From Eutrophocola sp965661105 (lineage in GTDB: Bacteria > Pseudomonadota > Gammaproteobacteria > Pseudomonadales > Pseudohongiellaceae): DNA of 64,000 nt. This document shows, one piece after another, positions 33,910-43,729 of the stretch. The stretch lies in the NCBI GenBank assembly GCA_965661105.1, contig CBFICR010000002.1:1-64000 (forward strand). Reading direction: 5' to 3'. The translations under genes and the position numbers were made by a program. A model generated the notes under the pieces. That model was given only the letters and a program-made list of their open reading frames with translations. It ran no database searches and was not told where the DNA came from. The first letter of the stretch is position 1. Every line of letters starts with the position of its first letter.

Positions 33910-36900
33910 TCAGGAATCAGACCATTTTTGTAAAAGCTTTGTCGCCTCGGCGATCTGTTCAGCATTACCTTCAGCAACGACTTCTTTGAGTATTTCCTTG
34001 GCACCGTCAAGATCCCCCATCGCCTCGTAGGCAACAGCAAGATCAAGTTTGGTAGATGCTTCATCACGATCAGATATAGGCTCGTCACCGGTTTCCTGGC
34101 CATCATCCTCATCATCAATCTCAAACAGACTGTCATCAAGGTTGATCTCACCCAGATCGAATTCATTGTCATTTGTTAAAGAGACATCCGAATCTTCATC
34201 TGCAGCGTCTGCATCTATCTGACCCAGCGCAGCAGCCAGTGATTCGAGGGAATTGTCACCAGACCCGGAGTCCTCGATTACGATGTCATCATCATCCAGC
34301 ACCATCGCATCCTGCTCATCTTCCGAGGCAAGTTCACCCAGGTCAAAATCGAAGGTTTCCAGGTCGTCTTTGACTTCTTCATTGAGAATCGGTGCATCTG
34401 CATCAGATACCTCAGGTTTACTGCTTTCCTCAAACGAAGAGATCGAACTGACATCAAAATCAAAGGTCTCTACGTCATCAGCCCCGGATTTATCATTGTC
34501 ATCAGCTGAATCCGTGCCTGGCGCGGTATCATCTAAACTGAAATCAAAACTTTCGAGGTCTGAAGAGCTGTCCTCTTCATCATCATTGGCAATGGTGTTG
34601 CCTGGACTTTTATCATCAAGGGAGAAATCAAAGGTCTCAACTTCCTCCTGTGCTTGTGTGACGTCGGGAACATCATCCAGGGACTCTGGCGGTGTGGTAC
34701 CCGGCGTAAATTCTAGACTGTTGGAATCGTCTTCAGATTCCGTTGACGCATCCTCCGGAAGAGTTGCTTCAGCATTCTCCCATTTCACGGCACTGTCTTT
34801 GCTCTCTTCGCTCGCCAGACTTGTCTCACTTGCTTCAGGCGTTGCTTCAGACTTGTCATCGTCGTCCAGTGTAAAGCTGCCCAGATCGAAAGTATCGTCG
34901 TCTGCTTCAACGTCCTCTTCTATGTCGCTATCAGCCATATCTTCAACTAATGACACAACATTGGACGTTTCCGGTGCAGCGGTATCTTCTTTTAATTCTG
35001 TGGATAAAACAGCTGACTTCTCTGCTTCTGCCTCATCTTCAGCCAGTCCAAGCTCATCGGAGCTGTCAAAGTCGCCAAGAGAAAAAATCTCTTCATCGTC
35101 TGACGGGGCGTCTTGCTCAAGATCTTTCTGTGTCCCAGATTGCAGCGCGGCTTCGGGATAGCTGCTGTCATCTTCCCCGGCGGCGCCTGCCTCGACTGAA
35201 TCAGACTCATCCAGGTCTGCTTCATCCAGGAATTTATCCAACAATGCATCGGCTGACTCAGCTACCAGCTCCTCACTACTATCTTCACTTTCAAGCGAGT
35301 CGTCATCATCGTCCTCACTATCAAAGTCATCCATGTCATCGAATTCATCTTCATCTTCATCATCGATATAGGAAGATTCATCTTCATCCTCGTCGTCATT
35401 GTCATCTGAATCGTCCGGATCGTCATCCAGATCATCATCCAACTCGTCATCCATGTCCTCGTCGTATGCCAGATCAATATCATCATCGTCGTCTTCGTTT
35501 TCATCGTCGTCTGAAGAACGTCTAAACAGGGCTTTTAACTTTCCTAACAGGCCGGTGCTTTCTTCATCGCTTTCGTCGTCTTCATCCTGATTTAGGTTGT
35601 CTTCCAGATCGTCTGTTGCTTCACTTTCTTCTGTGGCAGCCAAATCGACAGGCTCAAAATCCGTTTCAGTGACATCTGTATCGTCACTGTCTTCATCAAT
35701 AAGACCGGCATCCACTGATAGTTCGGCTTCTTCATCTTGTGCGACTAAAGCTTCAGAGTCATCATCTGTATTGTTACGGGACATTCTCGCTTTCAGGGCA
35801 GCCAGGAAACCCGCCGAAGCACCTTCTGGCTCATCAATGTCGACAGTCCCTGGTACATCGCCGGCCATGGCGGTTTCGGCGATATCAAAGTCATCCATCG
35901 CATCCTGAGCGGCCCGTCTGCGCCAAACCAGAAAACCAACGACCATCAGAATCAATGCCAGAAGGCTGGAAACCAGAACCAGGGTATTTTCAAAAATGGA
36001 ACTCAATTTTCCCATCAGGGAATTATCAGCCCGAGGTGGCTGCGCCGGAGTATCTACGATGGGCTGTGCTGCAGCGGCCAGGGCTGCTTCTGCGTTACGG
36101 GCAGCCAAATCAGCCTGTAACTGGGCAAGACGCTCATCCTGCATGGCAATGATGTTCTGCAGAATATCGATCTGTTCTGTAAGCTCGTTAAACCGGGCGG
36201 TTAACTCAGCATTTTCCAACCTGGCACGATCCAGATTTTCTTCACTGATCGCCAGTTGATTCTCCAGCGCGGCAATGGTTTCAGCCATGTCACTGTCACC
36301 GCTGAGAGAATCGGTGCCGTCTTCACCACTGAGAATAGTGAGTTCATCGCTGCCCTGGGCGCTGGTGCCCGTGTTATTTCCACTGAAAGCAAGAGGTTGA
36401 ACCGAGACCGCCTGATTCTGCAAAGCTATCTGATTAAGCGCCTGGGCCTGATCAATGCTCTGTACTTCCTGGATTGACGGGATGCGCAGTACCTGTCCAA
36501 CACGAATCATGTTGATATTGTTATCGATAAAGGCATCAGGGTTGGCGCGCTGGATTGCCAGCATGGTCTGCTCAACGGAAACACTGGTAGCCGGGCGATT
36601 GCGTGCCGCTATGTCGTAAAGGGTGTCACCGGATTCAATGGTCACTTCAGCAGGCTCTTGTGGCTCCGCGACTTCTTCAATATCCGCAACGTCTTCAATC
36701 ACTTCTTCGGAAACTTCTGCCTCGTCAGTATCAGCTTCAGGCTCAGCTTCGTCAGCAACCAATAATTCGCCCGCATTTTGCTCCTGCTCTGCTATTGCTT
36801 GTGTCTCAGGCTCGGCCTGTGGCTGTGGCTCTTCCTGTTCATCTGCCTGGGCAACAATATCCTGAGAGGGTTCTGCAGGAGCTGCTTCAGGGGTCTCCTC

Positions 36901-37467
36901 AATCTCCTCAGTCTCCTCAATAGCCGGGGCAACGGGCTCAGCACTGCTGATGATTTCGGCTTGAGGTTCTGGTTCTGGTGCAGTTACGGGGGGCTCTTCC
37001 CTGACTGGTGCCGGGGTCTGCGGGACATCAAGAGGCACGACCTGGGGTTCATCGCTCACAAAAACCGGCAGGTCGATAAGCGCTGTGTAATCGCGCATCA
37101 ACCGGCCCGTTGGCCAACCCACATTCACTACCATGCTCAGGAAGGGCTCGATAACCGGTTCTTCACTGGTCAGACGCAGGATTCCCTGATCTCTGCTGAA
37201 GATAATGATTTCAAGCTGAATATTATCAATGAGGAAGTCGCGCTTGATATTGGCGCGTTCGAATTCGGCGACATTACCCAGTCGGGCCTGGATCTGACCA
37301 CTGGTCAGACCGTCCAGCCCCAGCAATTCAATGGTGGCTTCCAGCGGTTCATTCAGACTGGAGCTTACCGTTAAATCGCCAAGGCCTAATGCCAGCAGTT
37401 GGCTTGAATGAACAAGCCCTGCAAGCAAAGTTATCAGGGCAAGGAATTTTCTACATCTGGCCAGCAT
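33910..37467 (-). CDS. fimV: FimV-like polar scaffold protein
   Basis: This 1185-residue inner-membrane protein is a FimV/HubP homologue, a polar organiser for type IV pili and chemosensory systems. In order it has a signal peptide (to about 26), the FimV N-terminal domain, a LysM peptidoglycan-binding domain at about 276-330 (VTIESGDTLYDIAA to VGQVLRIPS), a coiled coil near 395-470, one membrane helix near 494-515, and an extremely acidic cytoplasmic region. A C-terminal TPR-like FimV motif (TKLDLAVAYEAMGDLDGAKE) ends the protein. Runs of Asp and Glu are densest at about 640-730, and variants of ETFDFSLDD recur from about 950 to 1110. No pilus genes are near. Confidence 0.94.
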   Translation of the reverse strand: MLARCRKFLALITLLAGLVHSSQLLALGLGDLTVSSSLNEPLEATIELLGLDGLTSGQIQARLGNVAEFERANIKRDFLIDNIQLEIIIFSRDQGILRLTSEEPVIEPFLSMVVNVGWPTGRLMRDYTALIDLPVFVSDEPQVVPLDVPQTPAPVREEPPVTAPEPEPQAEIISSAEPVAPAIEETEEIEETPEAAPAEPSQDIVAQADEQEEPQPQAEPETQAIAEQEQNAGELLVADEAEPEADTDEAEVSEEVIEDVADIEEVAEPQEPAEVTIESGDTLYDIAARNRPATSVSVEQTMLAIQRANPDAFIDNNINMIRVGQVLRIPSIQEVQSIDQAQALNQIALQNQAVSVQPLAFSGNNTGTSAQGSDELTILSGEDGTDSLSGDSDMAETIAALENQLAISEENLDRARLENAELTARFNELTEQIDILQNIIAMQDERLAQLQADLAARNAEAALAAAAQPIVDTPAQPPRADNSLMGKLSSIFENTLVLVSSLLALILMVVGFLVWRRRAAQDAMDDFDIAETAMAGDVPGTVDIDEPEGASAGFLAALKARMSRNNTDDDSEALVAQDEEAELSVDAGLIDEDSDDTDVTETDFEPVDLAATEESEATDDLEDNLNQDEDDESDEESTGLLGKLKALFRRSSDDDENEDDDDDIDLAYDEDMDDELDDDLDDDPDDSDDNDDEDEDESSYIDDEDEDEFDDMDDFDSEDDDDDSLESEDSSEELVAESADALLDKFLDEADLDESDSVEAGAAGEDDSSYPEAALQSGTQKDLEQDAPSDDEEIFSLGDFDSSDELGLAEDEAEAEKSAVLSTELKEDTAAPETSNVVSLVEDMADSDIEEDVEADDDTFDLGSFTLDDDDKSEATPEASETSLASEESKDSAVKWENAEATLPEDASTESEDDSNSLEFTPGTTPPESLDDVPDVTQAQEEVETFDFSLDDKSPGNTIANDDEEDSSSDLESFDFSLDDTAPGTDSADDNDKSGADDVETFDFDVSSISSFEESSKPEVSDADAPILNEEVKDDLETFDFDLGELASEDEQDAMVLDDDDIVIEDSGSGDNSLESLAAALGQIDADAADEDSDVSLTNDNEFDLGEINLDDSLFEIDDEDDGQETGDEPISDRDEASTKLDLAVAYEAMGDLDGAKEILKEVVAEGNAEQIAEATKLLQKWSDS

Positions 37468-37544
37468 AGACCTTCCTGTCAGTCGCGATTTTGAACGTTA
37501 TTGCAATTACAGAATCTTTTTTAAGATTTCGTCGCAAGTATTCA

Positions 37545-38567
37545 TTATAAATAGTCTTTTATCAATACTTCGGCTATCTGAATTGAGTTCAAAGCAGCCC
37601 CTTTTCGCAAATTATCAGACACAATCCACATATTCAGGCCATTAGGGTGAGATATGTCCTGTCTGATCCGTCCAACCCAGACTTCATCGTGATCTGTTCC
37701 CTCGCCAATCGGCGTTGGATAACCACCGTTTTCGCGAGTATCCATCACCTTGATGCCGGGCGCTTTTTCCAGCAATGCCCTGGCTGCCTCTGCCGAAATA
37801 TGCTCTTTGGTCTCGATATGCACGGCTTCCGAGTGGGAATAGAACACCGGGACGCGGACACAGGTCGGATTGACCTGAATATTATCGTCTTCCAGTATCT
37901 TTCGGGTTTCCCAAACCATTTTCATTTCTTCCTTGGTATAGCCATTGTCCAGGAAAATATCGCACTGCGGGATTACGTTGAAAGCAATCTGACGGGGATA
38001 AACCTCAACATCAGCCTGTTTGCCATTCAATAGTTTGGCTGTTTGACCCGCCAGTTCATCAATGGCTTTTTTGCCTGTGCCGGAGACGGCCTGGTAAGTA
38101 CAGACATTGATTCTCTCAATGCCAACGGCTTCCTGGATCGGTTTCAGGGCAACCATCATCTGAATCGTGGAACAATTCGGATTAGCGATAATATTGTGAT
38201 TGGTATACTGGGCCATTGCATGAGCATTAACTTCAGGCACGATCAGGGGAATGTCATCCTGATAGCGGAACTGGGACGTGTTATCAATGACAACACAGCC
38301 TGCCGCACCGGCTTTGGGAGCATATACAGCAGAAACGCTCGCGCCCGGTGAGAAGAGCCCGATATCTGCCTTGCTAAAGTCAAAATCTGCAAGATTTTCA
38401 ACCATATAGTGCTTATTGTTAAAAGTTATCTTCTCTCCTGCACTACGCTCACTGGCCAGCAGGTAGAGGTTATCAATGGGGAATTTACGCTGTTCCAGAA
38501 TGCTCAGCATGGTGCGCCCAACAGCGCCTGTGGCGCCTACAACCGCCACGTTATACAACTTACTCAT
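37545..38567 (-). CDS. asd: Aspartate-semialdehyde dehydrogenase
   Basis: This 340-residue enzyme makes aspartate semialdehyde for lysine, methionine, threonine and diaminopimelate synthesis. The nucleotide-binding start is VAVVGATGAVGRTML, the catalytic Cys is in NPNCSTIQMM (near 131), and the His region HSEAVHIETKE follows. Length fits the Pseudomonas/Vibrio type. It lies between leuD and fimV. Confidence 0.97.
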   Translation of the reverse strand: MSKLYNVAVVGATGAVGRTMLSILEQRKFPIDNLYLLASERSAGEKITFNNKHYMVENLADFDFSKADIGLFSPGASVSAVYAPKAGAAGCVVIDNTSQFRYQDDIPLIVPEVNAHAMAQYTNHNIIANPNCSTIQMMVALKPIQEAVGIERINVCTYQAVSGTGKKAIDELAGQTAKLLNGKQADVEVYPRQIAFNVIPQCDIFLDNGYTKEEMKMVWETRKILEDDNIQVNPTCVRVPVFYSHSEAVHIETKEHISAEAARALLEKAPGIKVMDTRENGGYPTPIGEGTDHDEVWVGRIRQDISHPNGLNMWIVSDNLRKGAALNSIQIAEVLIKDYL

Positions 38568-38620
38568 TAGATGTCCTTGAATACGCCAAATATGGCTATA
38601 TTTTCTTGAAAATTAGGGGT

Positions 38621-39271
38621 TCAGGAGCCAGGCTGGGAAAACAGCCAGGGCGCTTTCTGCTGCCAGCCTGCTTCATAAGCCTGGATATCATCCTTGTTTT
38701 GCAAGGTCAGGCTAATATCATCCAGGCCATTAAGCAGAATATTTTTGCGGGACTCCTCGATGTCAAAGGCTATGGTCTCGCCAGCTGGCGTTGTAATGGT
38801 CTGGGATGGCAAATCCACCGCCAGACGATAGCCCTCATTCGCAGCTGTTTCAGAGAACAGCCTGTCTACAATTTTATCTTCTAAAACAATAAGTAATATC
38901 CCATTCTTCACACAGTTATTAAAGAAAATATCCGCAAAACTCGGGGCTATTACACAGCGAAATCCGTAGTCATCCAAAGCCCAGGGAGCATGCTCGCGAC
39001 TGGAACCACAGCCAAAGTTCTCCCGTGCCAGCAGGATGGACACGCCTTTATAGCGTGGCTGATTCATCACGAAGTCAGGATTTACCGGCCTGCCAGAGCA
39101 ATCAGCATCGGGTAAGCCCTTGTCCAGGTAACGCGCCTCGTCAAACAGATTTTTACCAAAGCCTGTGCGTTTAATGGACTTCAGGAATTGCTTGGGAATA
39201 ATATAGTCAGTATCCACGTTGGCTCTGTCCAGTGGTAAAACCAGCCCGTCTTCTGATATAAACTTCTTCAT
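38621..39271 (-). CDS. leuD: 3-isopropylmalate dehydratase small subunit
   Basis: This 216-residue protein is the swivelling domain of isopropylmalate isomerase. It shows DRANVDTDYIIPKQFLK and the substrate-loop motif ENFGCGSSREHAPWAL. It follows leuC by 32 bases. The next gene is asd after 53 bases, without the leuB that usually stands between. Confidence 0.98.
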   Translation of the reverse strand: MKKFISEDGLVLPLDRANVDTDYIIPKQFLKSIKRTGFGKNLFDEARYLDKGLPDADCSGRPVNPDFVMNQPRYKGVSILLARENFGCGSSREHAPWALDDYGFRCVIAPSFADIFFNNCVKNGILLIVLEDKIVDRLFSETAANEGYRLAVDLPSQTITTPAGETIAFDIEESRKNILLNGLDDISLTLQNKDDIQAYEAGWQQKAPWLFSQPGS

Positions 39272-39303
39272 GTTATTTCTCTATCTATTTGATAAATATA
39301 ATA

Positions 39304-40734
39304 TTAATTTAATTCTATCTCTCTGACATCAACAAAATGTCCGTGTACTGCGGCAGCCGCTGCCATCGCCGGACTCACCAGGTGGGTTCTGCCACCAAAG
39401 CCTTGCCGTCCTTCAAAATTGCGATTTGATGTGGAGGCACAATGTTCACCCTCGCCCAGCTGATCTGCATTCATGGCAAGACACATGGAGCAACCCGGTT
39501 CACGCCATTGCAGCCCTGCCTCGGTAAATATTTTGTCCAGGCCTTCCAGCTCCGCCTGGGCTTTAACCAGCCCGGAACCGGGAACCACCAACGCTTCCTT
39601 GATATTGGCAGCAACCTTGCGGCCTTTGACTACCGCCGCAGCAGCGCGCAGATCCTCAATACGGGAATTGGTACAAGAACCAATAAATACACGGTCCAGC
39701 TGGATTGACTGGATTGGAATGCCGGCCTCCAGGCCCATGTATTTAAGCGCCTGCAGATAGTTATTACGCTTGCTTACATTGGTCATCGATGCCGGATCTG
39801 GCACATTACCTGTAACAGGCGCCACCATTTCCGGGGATGTGCCCCAACTTACCTGCGGCACAATGTCGGCAGCCTCAAGTTCTACCACAGCATCAAATTC
39901 AGCATCGGCATCGCTGACAAGATCACGCCAGGCCGCGGCGGCCTGATCCCAGGTCTCGCCGGTCGGAGCAAATGGACGGCCTTTGACATATTCAATGGTT
40001 TTTTCATCAACCGCGACGATACCGGCACGAGCTCCGGCTTCAATAGCCATGTTACAGACTGTCATGCGGCCTTCCACAGACAGCGACTGGATGGCTTCAC
40101 CACCAAATTCTATGGTGTAGCCGGTGCCACCGGCCGTGCCTATGTGGCCGATAATAGCCAGCACAACATCTTTCGCGGTAACACCGGGATTGAGCTGACC
40201 ATTGACCTTGATGAGCATGTTTTTGGCTTTTTTCTGCACCAGACACTGGGTGGCCAGAACATGTTCCACTTCCGAAGTGCCAATACCATGGGCCAGAGCC
40301 CCCAGCGCACCATGGGTCGAGGTGTGGGAATCTCCACAGACTATGGTCATTCCGGGCAGAGTTCGGCCCTGTTCAGGGCCTATGACATGCACAATGCCAT
40401 GCCTTGGGTCATCAATCTGGAACTCAGAGATACCAAATTCAACACAATTACTGTCGAGTGATTTCACCTGTATTTTTGAGGTCGGGTCCAGAATGCCCTC
40501 TACCCCTCTTGAACGCTCATCTTTTGTGGTTGGAACATTGTGATCAGGCGTCGCCATATTGGCTCCGGCACGCCAGGGTTTGCGCCCGGCAAGACGCAGA
40601 CCTTCAAAAGCCTGCGGCGACGTTACCTCATGAAGAAAGTGCAAATCGATGTAGATCAGGGAGGTCCCGTCATCCAGATTCTTGACCAGGTGTGATTCCC
40701 ATAATTTATCGTATAAAGTTAAGCCTGCCATCAT
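39304..40734 (-). CDS. leuC: 3-isopropylmalate dehydratase large subunit
   Basis: This 476-residue subunit carries the 4Fe-4S cluster of isopropylmalate isomerase. The cluster cysteines are in IGSCTNSRIEDLR and WREPGCSMCLAMN. CGDSHTSTHGALGALAHGIG is the aconitase signature. The start could be the first or second of two adjacent ATGs (40734 or 40731); AAGAG lies upstream of both. The gap to aroC upstream is 50 AT-rich bases, so co-transcription is possible. Confidence 0.97.
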   Translation of the reverse strand: MMAGLTLYDKLWESHLVKNLDDGTSLIYIDLHFLHEVTSPQAFEGLRLAGRKPWRAGANMATPDHNVPTTKDERSRGVEGILDPTSKIQVKSLDSNCVEFGISEFQIDDPRHGIVHVIGPEQGRTLPGMTIVCGDSHTSTHGALGALAHGIGTSEVEHVLATQCLVQKKAKNMLIKVNGQLNPGVTAKDVVLAIIGHIGTAGGTGYTIEFGGEAIQSLSVEGRMTVCNMAIEAGARAGIVAVDEKTIEYVKGRPFAPTGETWDQAAAAWRDLVSDADAEFDAVVELEAADIVPQVSWGTSPEMVAPVTGNVPDPASMTNVSKRNNYLQALKYMGLEAGIPIQSIQLDRVFIGSCTNSRIEDLRAAAAVVKGRKVAANIKEALVVPGSGLVKAQAELEGLDKIFTEAGLQWREPGCSMCLAMNADQLGEGEHCASTSNRNFEGRQGFGGRTHLVSPAMAAAAAVHGHFVDVREIELN

Positions 40735-40784
40735 ATTTCTCTTAAATTACAAAAGGTTATTAAACATATTTAAATAAATTCTAT

Positions 40785-41882
40785 TTACTTCTGAGCCGGA
40801 ATTCGAGGCGTCTGCGACACCACATTGCCATTCTGGGCACGCTGACGCAGCAGATGGTCCATCAACACGATCGCCAGCATGGCCTCGGCAATAGGCGTCG
40901 CCCTGATACCGACGCAGGGATCATGCCTGCCGGTAGTGACAACCTCAACCGGGTTGCCATTGATATCCACTGAAGCACCCGGTATGCGAATACTGGAGGT
41001 AGGTTTCAGGGCAATGTGTGCGACGATATCCTGCCCGGAACTGATTCCACCCAGAACGCCGCCGGCATTGTTACTATGAAACCCCTCAGGACTGATCAAA
41101 TCCCTGTGCTGAGAGCCTTTTTGCGCAATTGAATCAAAGCCGGCACCGATTTCAACGCCTTTCACCGCATTGATACTCATCATGGCGTGGGCAATCTCAG
41201 CATCCAGCCGATCGAAAATTGGTTCCCCCAGCCCCGGTGGCACTCCGCTGGCAACAACAGAAATCCTGGCACCGATGGAGTTACCTTCCTTTCCCAGTGC
41301 CGCCATATACTCTGCCATTTCATCCACTTTGGCCGGATCCGGACAAAAGAAAGGATTATTGCCCACCTCATTCCAGTCAACCAGGTCCGCTTTTATAGGG
41401 CCCAGCTGTGACAGATACCCGCGTACCTGAATGCCTTCGCTTTCCAGCAGGTATTTCTTTGCTATAGCACCAGCAGCAACACGCATTGCGGTTTCACGCG
41501 CCGAGGAGCGGCCTCCGCCACGATAATCACGTACCCCGTATTTCTGCTGATACGTGTAATCGGCATGGGCAGGCCGGAACACATCCTTGATGTTGCTGTA
41601 GTCCTTACTCTTCTGGTCCTGATTTTCAATAATCATGCCTATCGGCGTACCAGTAGTCTTGCCTTCAAAGACGCCCGACAGGATCTTTACCGTGTCTTCT
41701 TCCTTGCGCTGGGTCGTATAGCGACTTGAGCCTGGTTTACGACGATCCAGATCGGTCTGTAAATCCTCTTCACACAGAGCAAGCCCCGGAGGACAGCCAT
41801 CGACTATGCAGCCAAGCGCAAGCCCGTGACTTTCACCAAAGGAGGTAACTGTAAATAACTTGCCTATTGAATTGCCGGACAT
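40785..41882 (-). CDS. aroC: Chorismate synthase
   Basis: This 365-residue FMN-dependent enzyme makes chorismate, the precursor of aromatic amino acids and folate. It shows GESHGLALGCIVDGCPPG at the N-terminus, RPAHADYTYQQKYG, the GGGRSSARETAMRVAAGA signature and the C-terminal RHDPCVGIRATPIAEAM. The gene is complete. Confidence 0.98.
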   Translation of the reverse strand: MSGNSIGKLFTVTSFGESHGLALGCIVDGCPPGLALCEEDLQTDLDRRKPGSSRYTTQRKEEDTVKILSGVFEGKTTGTPIGMIIENQDQKSKDYSNIKDVFRPAHADYTYQQKYGVRDYRGGGRSSARETAMRVAAGAIAKKYLLESEGIQVRGYLSQLGPIKADLVDWNEVGNNPFFCPDPAKVDEMAEYMAALGKEGNSIGARISVVASGVPPGLGEPIFDRLDAEIAHAMMSINAVKGVEIGAGFDSIAQKGSQHRDLISPEGFHSNNAGGVLGGISSGQDIVAHIALKPTSSIRIPGASVDINGNPVEVVTTGRHDPCVGIRATPIAEAMLAIVLMDHLLRQRAQNGNVVSQTPRIPAQK

Positions 41883-42029
41883 GGTTTCAGGACCAAATTC
41901 TGCCAGTAAAAAAGGCGCGCATTATAACGCATCAAAGCACGATTTGTTACCAAAAATACCAGTCAATCCGGTGATTTAGCCCGGATATCTGATTTCTGTT
42001 CTTCACTCTCCGGATTCCCGGGCACTGAC

Positions 42030-42920
42030 TCAATGACCAGCAAAATAGCCTTGCAGTTGTTCCGCCGTCAAACAACACACGCCTTCCCCGCCGTATTCAA
42101 ACTCCAGCCACATAAAAGGCAGGCCTGGCCTGGCCTGCTCCAAAGCTGGCCAGGTATAACCGGTTTCCAGTATCAAGGTGCCCTTTTCACAAAGGTGGGC
42201 GGCGCTTTGAGCGAGAATTTTCAGAGGAATCTCGAGCCCATCCTGGTCACTGACCAGTCCCAGTACCGGCTCAGCATGGTATTCCGCGGGTAATTGCTGA
42301 AACTCCGCTTCTGATACATAGGGGGGGTTGGCAAGAATCAGGTCAAATGACTGGTCAATACTCTCATAGAGATCAGATCGACGTGTGCATACCCTGTCGC
42401 CCAGCTCAAAGCGCTCAATATTGATTTGCGCAACCGCAAGGGCTTCATCTGAAATATCAGCCAGAATGACTTCACTATCGGGAAACGCCAGTGCTGAAGC
42501 TAGCCCTATACAGCCGCTTCCGCAGCAAAGATCCAGAATAGTCCGGGGCTGATTCTGTAGCAGTGGTTCGAAACGGTTATTTATGAGCTCTGCCAGCGGT
42601 GATCTGGGGACCAGCACTCTTTCATCCACGTAATAACATTCACCGGCAAACCATGCCTCATTTAGCAGATAGGCCATCGGCACCTTTTCTTCGATGCGTC
42701 GCGCCAGCAGTGCATAAACTCTTGCCAGATGCGCCCCGGTGACTTTGGTTTCACCGGTGATCTTTTCAATGCCTGCAGCCGTAAGTACAGAAATCACCAA
42801 CCACTGAGCCTCAGCCCCAGGATTATCAGTTCCATGACCATAAAACAGGTCATGGCGGGAAAGTTCTTCCTCGATCTGGTTGACACAATCGTTGGCATTA
42901 CAAGGGACAGCGTTTTTCAC
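42030..42920 (-). CDS. prmB: Ribosomal protein L3 N5-glutamine methyltransferase
   Basis: This 296-residue SAM-dependent enzyme methylates a glutamine of ribosomal protein L3. Motif I is ILDLCCGSGCIGLASAL and the substrate-binding NPPY is in DLILANPPYVSEAEF. The N-terminal helical domain and position upstream of aroC in the same direction are typical for PrmB and separate it from PrmC/HemK. Confidence 0.93.
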   Translation of the reverse strand: MKNAVPCNANDCVNQIEEELSRHDLFYGHGTDNPGAEAQWLVISVLTAAGIEKITGETKVTGAHLARVYALLARRIEEKVPMAYLLNEAWFAGECYYVDERVLVPRSPLAELINNRFEPLLQNQPRTILDLCCGSGCIGLASALAFPDSEVILADISDEALAVAQINIERFELGDRVCTRRSDLYESIDQSFDLILANPPYVSEAEFQQLPAEYHAEPVLGLVSDQDGLEIPLKILAQSAAHLCEKGTLILETGYTWPALEQARPGLPFMWLEFEYGGEGVCCLTAEQLQGYFAGH

Positions 42921-43023
42921 AGATTCACTTTACCCGTTAATAAGAATCGCGTAGGGTGCGCAGTCTACTCGCAACCGGCACTCGGAAAAAGTATAAGAAC
43001 AACAGGAAACTCTTTAAATAATC

Positions 43024-43578
43024 ATGCATGACACGACTTTAATAGAGGCCTATGCCTCAATCATTGAATCAACAGGCGAAGAACTGAATCGCCCTGGCCT
43101 TAAAGAAACCCCCGCTCGTGCCGCCAAGGCCATGCAATTCCTGACCCAGGGATATCATCAGGACATTGACAAAATTGTTAACAATGCCCTCTTCCCGACC
43201 ACTTCCAACGAGATGGTTATCGTCAAGAATATTGAGCTCTATTCTTTATGTGAGCATCATTTATTACCCTTTATTGGCAAGTGCCACGTTGCCTACCTGC
43301 CTTCAGACACCGTTATTGGACTGTCCAAGATTGCCCGTATCGTCGATGTGTTCGCCCGTCGCCTGCAAATCCAGGAGCATCTGACCCAGCAAATTGCAGA
43401 AACCATTCTTGAGATCACTGACGCTCGCGGCGTCGGCGTTATCATAGAGGCACAACATATGTGCATGATGATGCGTGGCGTTGAAAAACAGAATTCCAGC
43501 ATGACGACTTCCTGTATGCTGGGCGCATTCCGCGAAAAACAAAGTACTCGTACGGAATTCCTGTCGCTGATCAGCTAG
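43024..43578 (+). CDS. folE: GTP cyclohydrolase I (type IA)
   Basis: This 184-residue enzyme opens folate synthesis by converting GTP to dihydroneopterin triphosphate. Zinc ligands are the Cys and His of SLCEHHLLPFIGKCHV and the Cys in EAQHMCMMMRGVEKQNS. GLSKIARIVDVFARRLQ is the family block. It is divergent from prmB, with a gap of about 100 bases. Confidence 0.97.
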   Translation: MHDTTLIEAYASIIESTGEELNRPGLKETPARAAKAMQFLTQGYHQDIDKIVNNALFPTTSNEMVIVKNIELYSLCEHHLLPFIGKCHVAYLPSDTVIGLSKIARIVDVFARRLQIQEHLTQQIAETILEITDARGVGVIIEAQHMCMMMRGVEKQNSSMTTSCMLGAFREKQSTRTEFLSLIS

Positions 43579-43660
43579 CTTTTTTTACCTGACTGGCGTT
43601 AACTGCCAGAACCCGCCATCGCACAACCCCTTGCAAGGTCACTTTTGGGCCTTGCACAAG

Positions 43661-43712
43661 AGGTTCCTGCACAAGACGAGGTTCCTGCAAATGCGCTCCT
43701 GCACGAGCGACA
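43661..43712. repeat. Short direct repeats between folE and a hydrolase gene
   Basis: AGGTTCCTGCA occurs at 43661-43671 and again at 43679-43689 with an 18-base period. A related GCTCCTGCA follows at 43695-43703. On the minus strand the units read TGCAGGAGC or TGCAGGAACC, which recalls Pseudomonas REP heads. No strong hairpin was found. Confidence 0.5.
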
Positions 43713-43729
43713 CTGATATCACAGCCCTC

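Noticed and set aside
34253..35161. Serine-rich open frame antisense to fimV
   Set aside because: The Ser runs are the complement of Asp/Glu codons in the acidic FimV region; it is a composition artefact.
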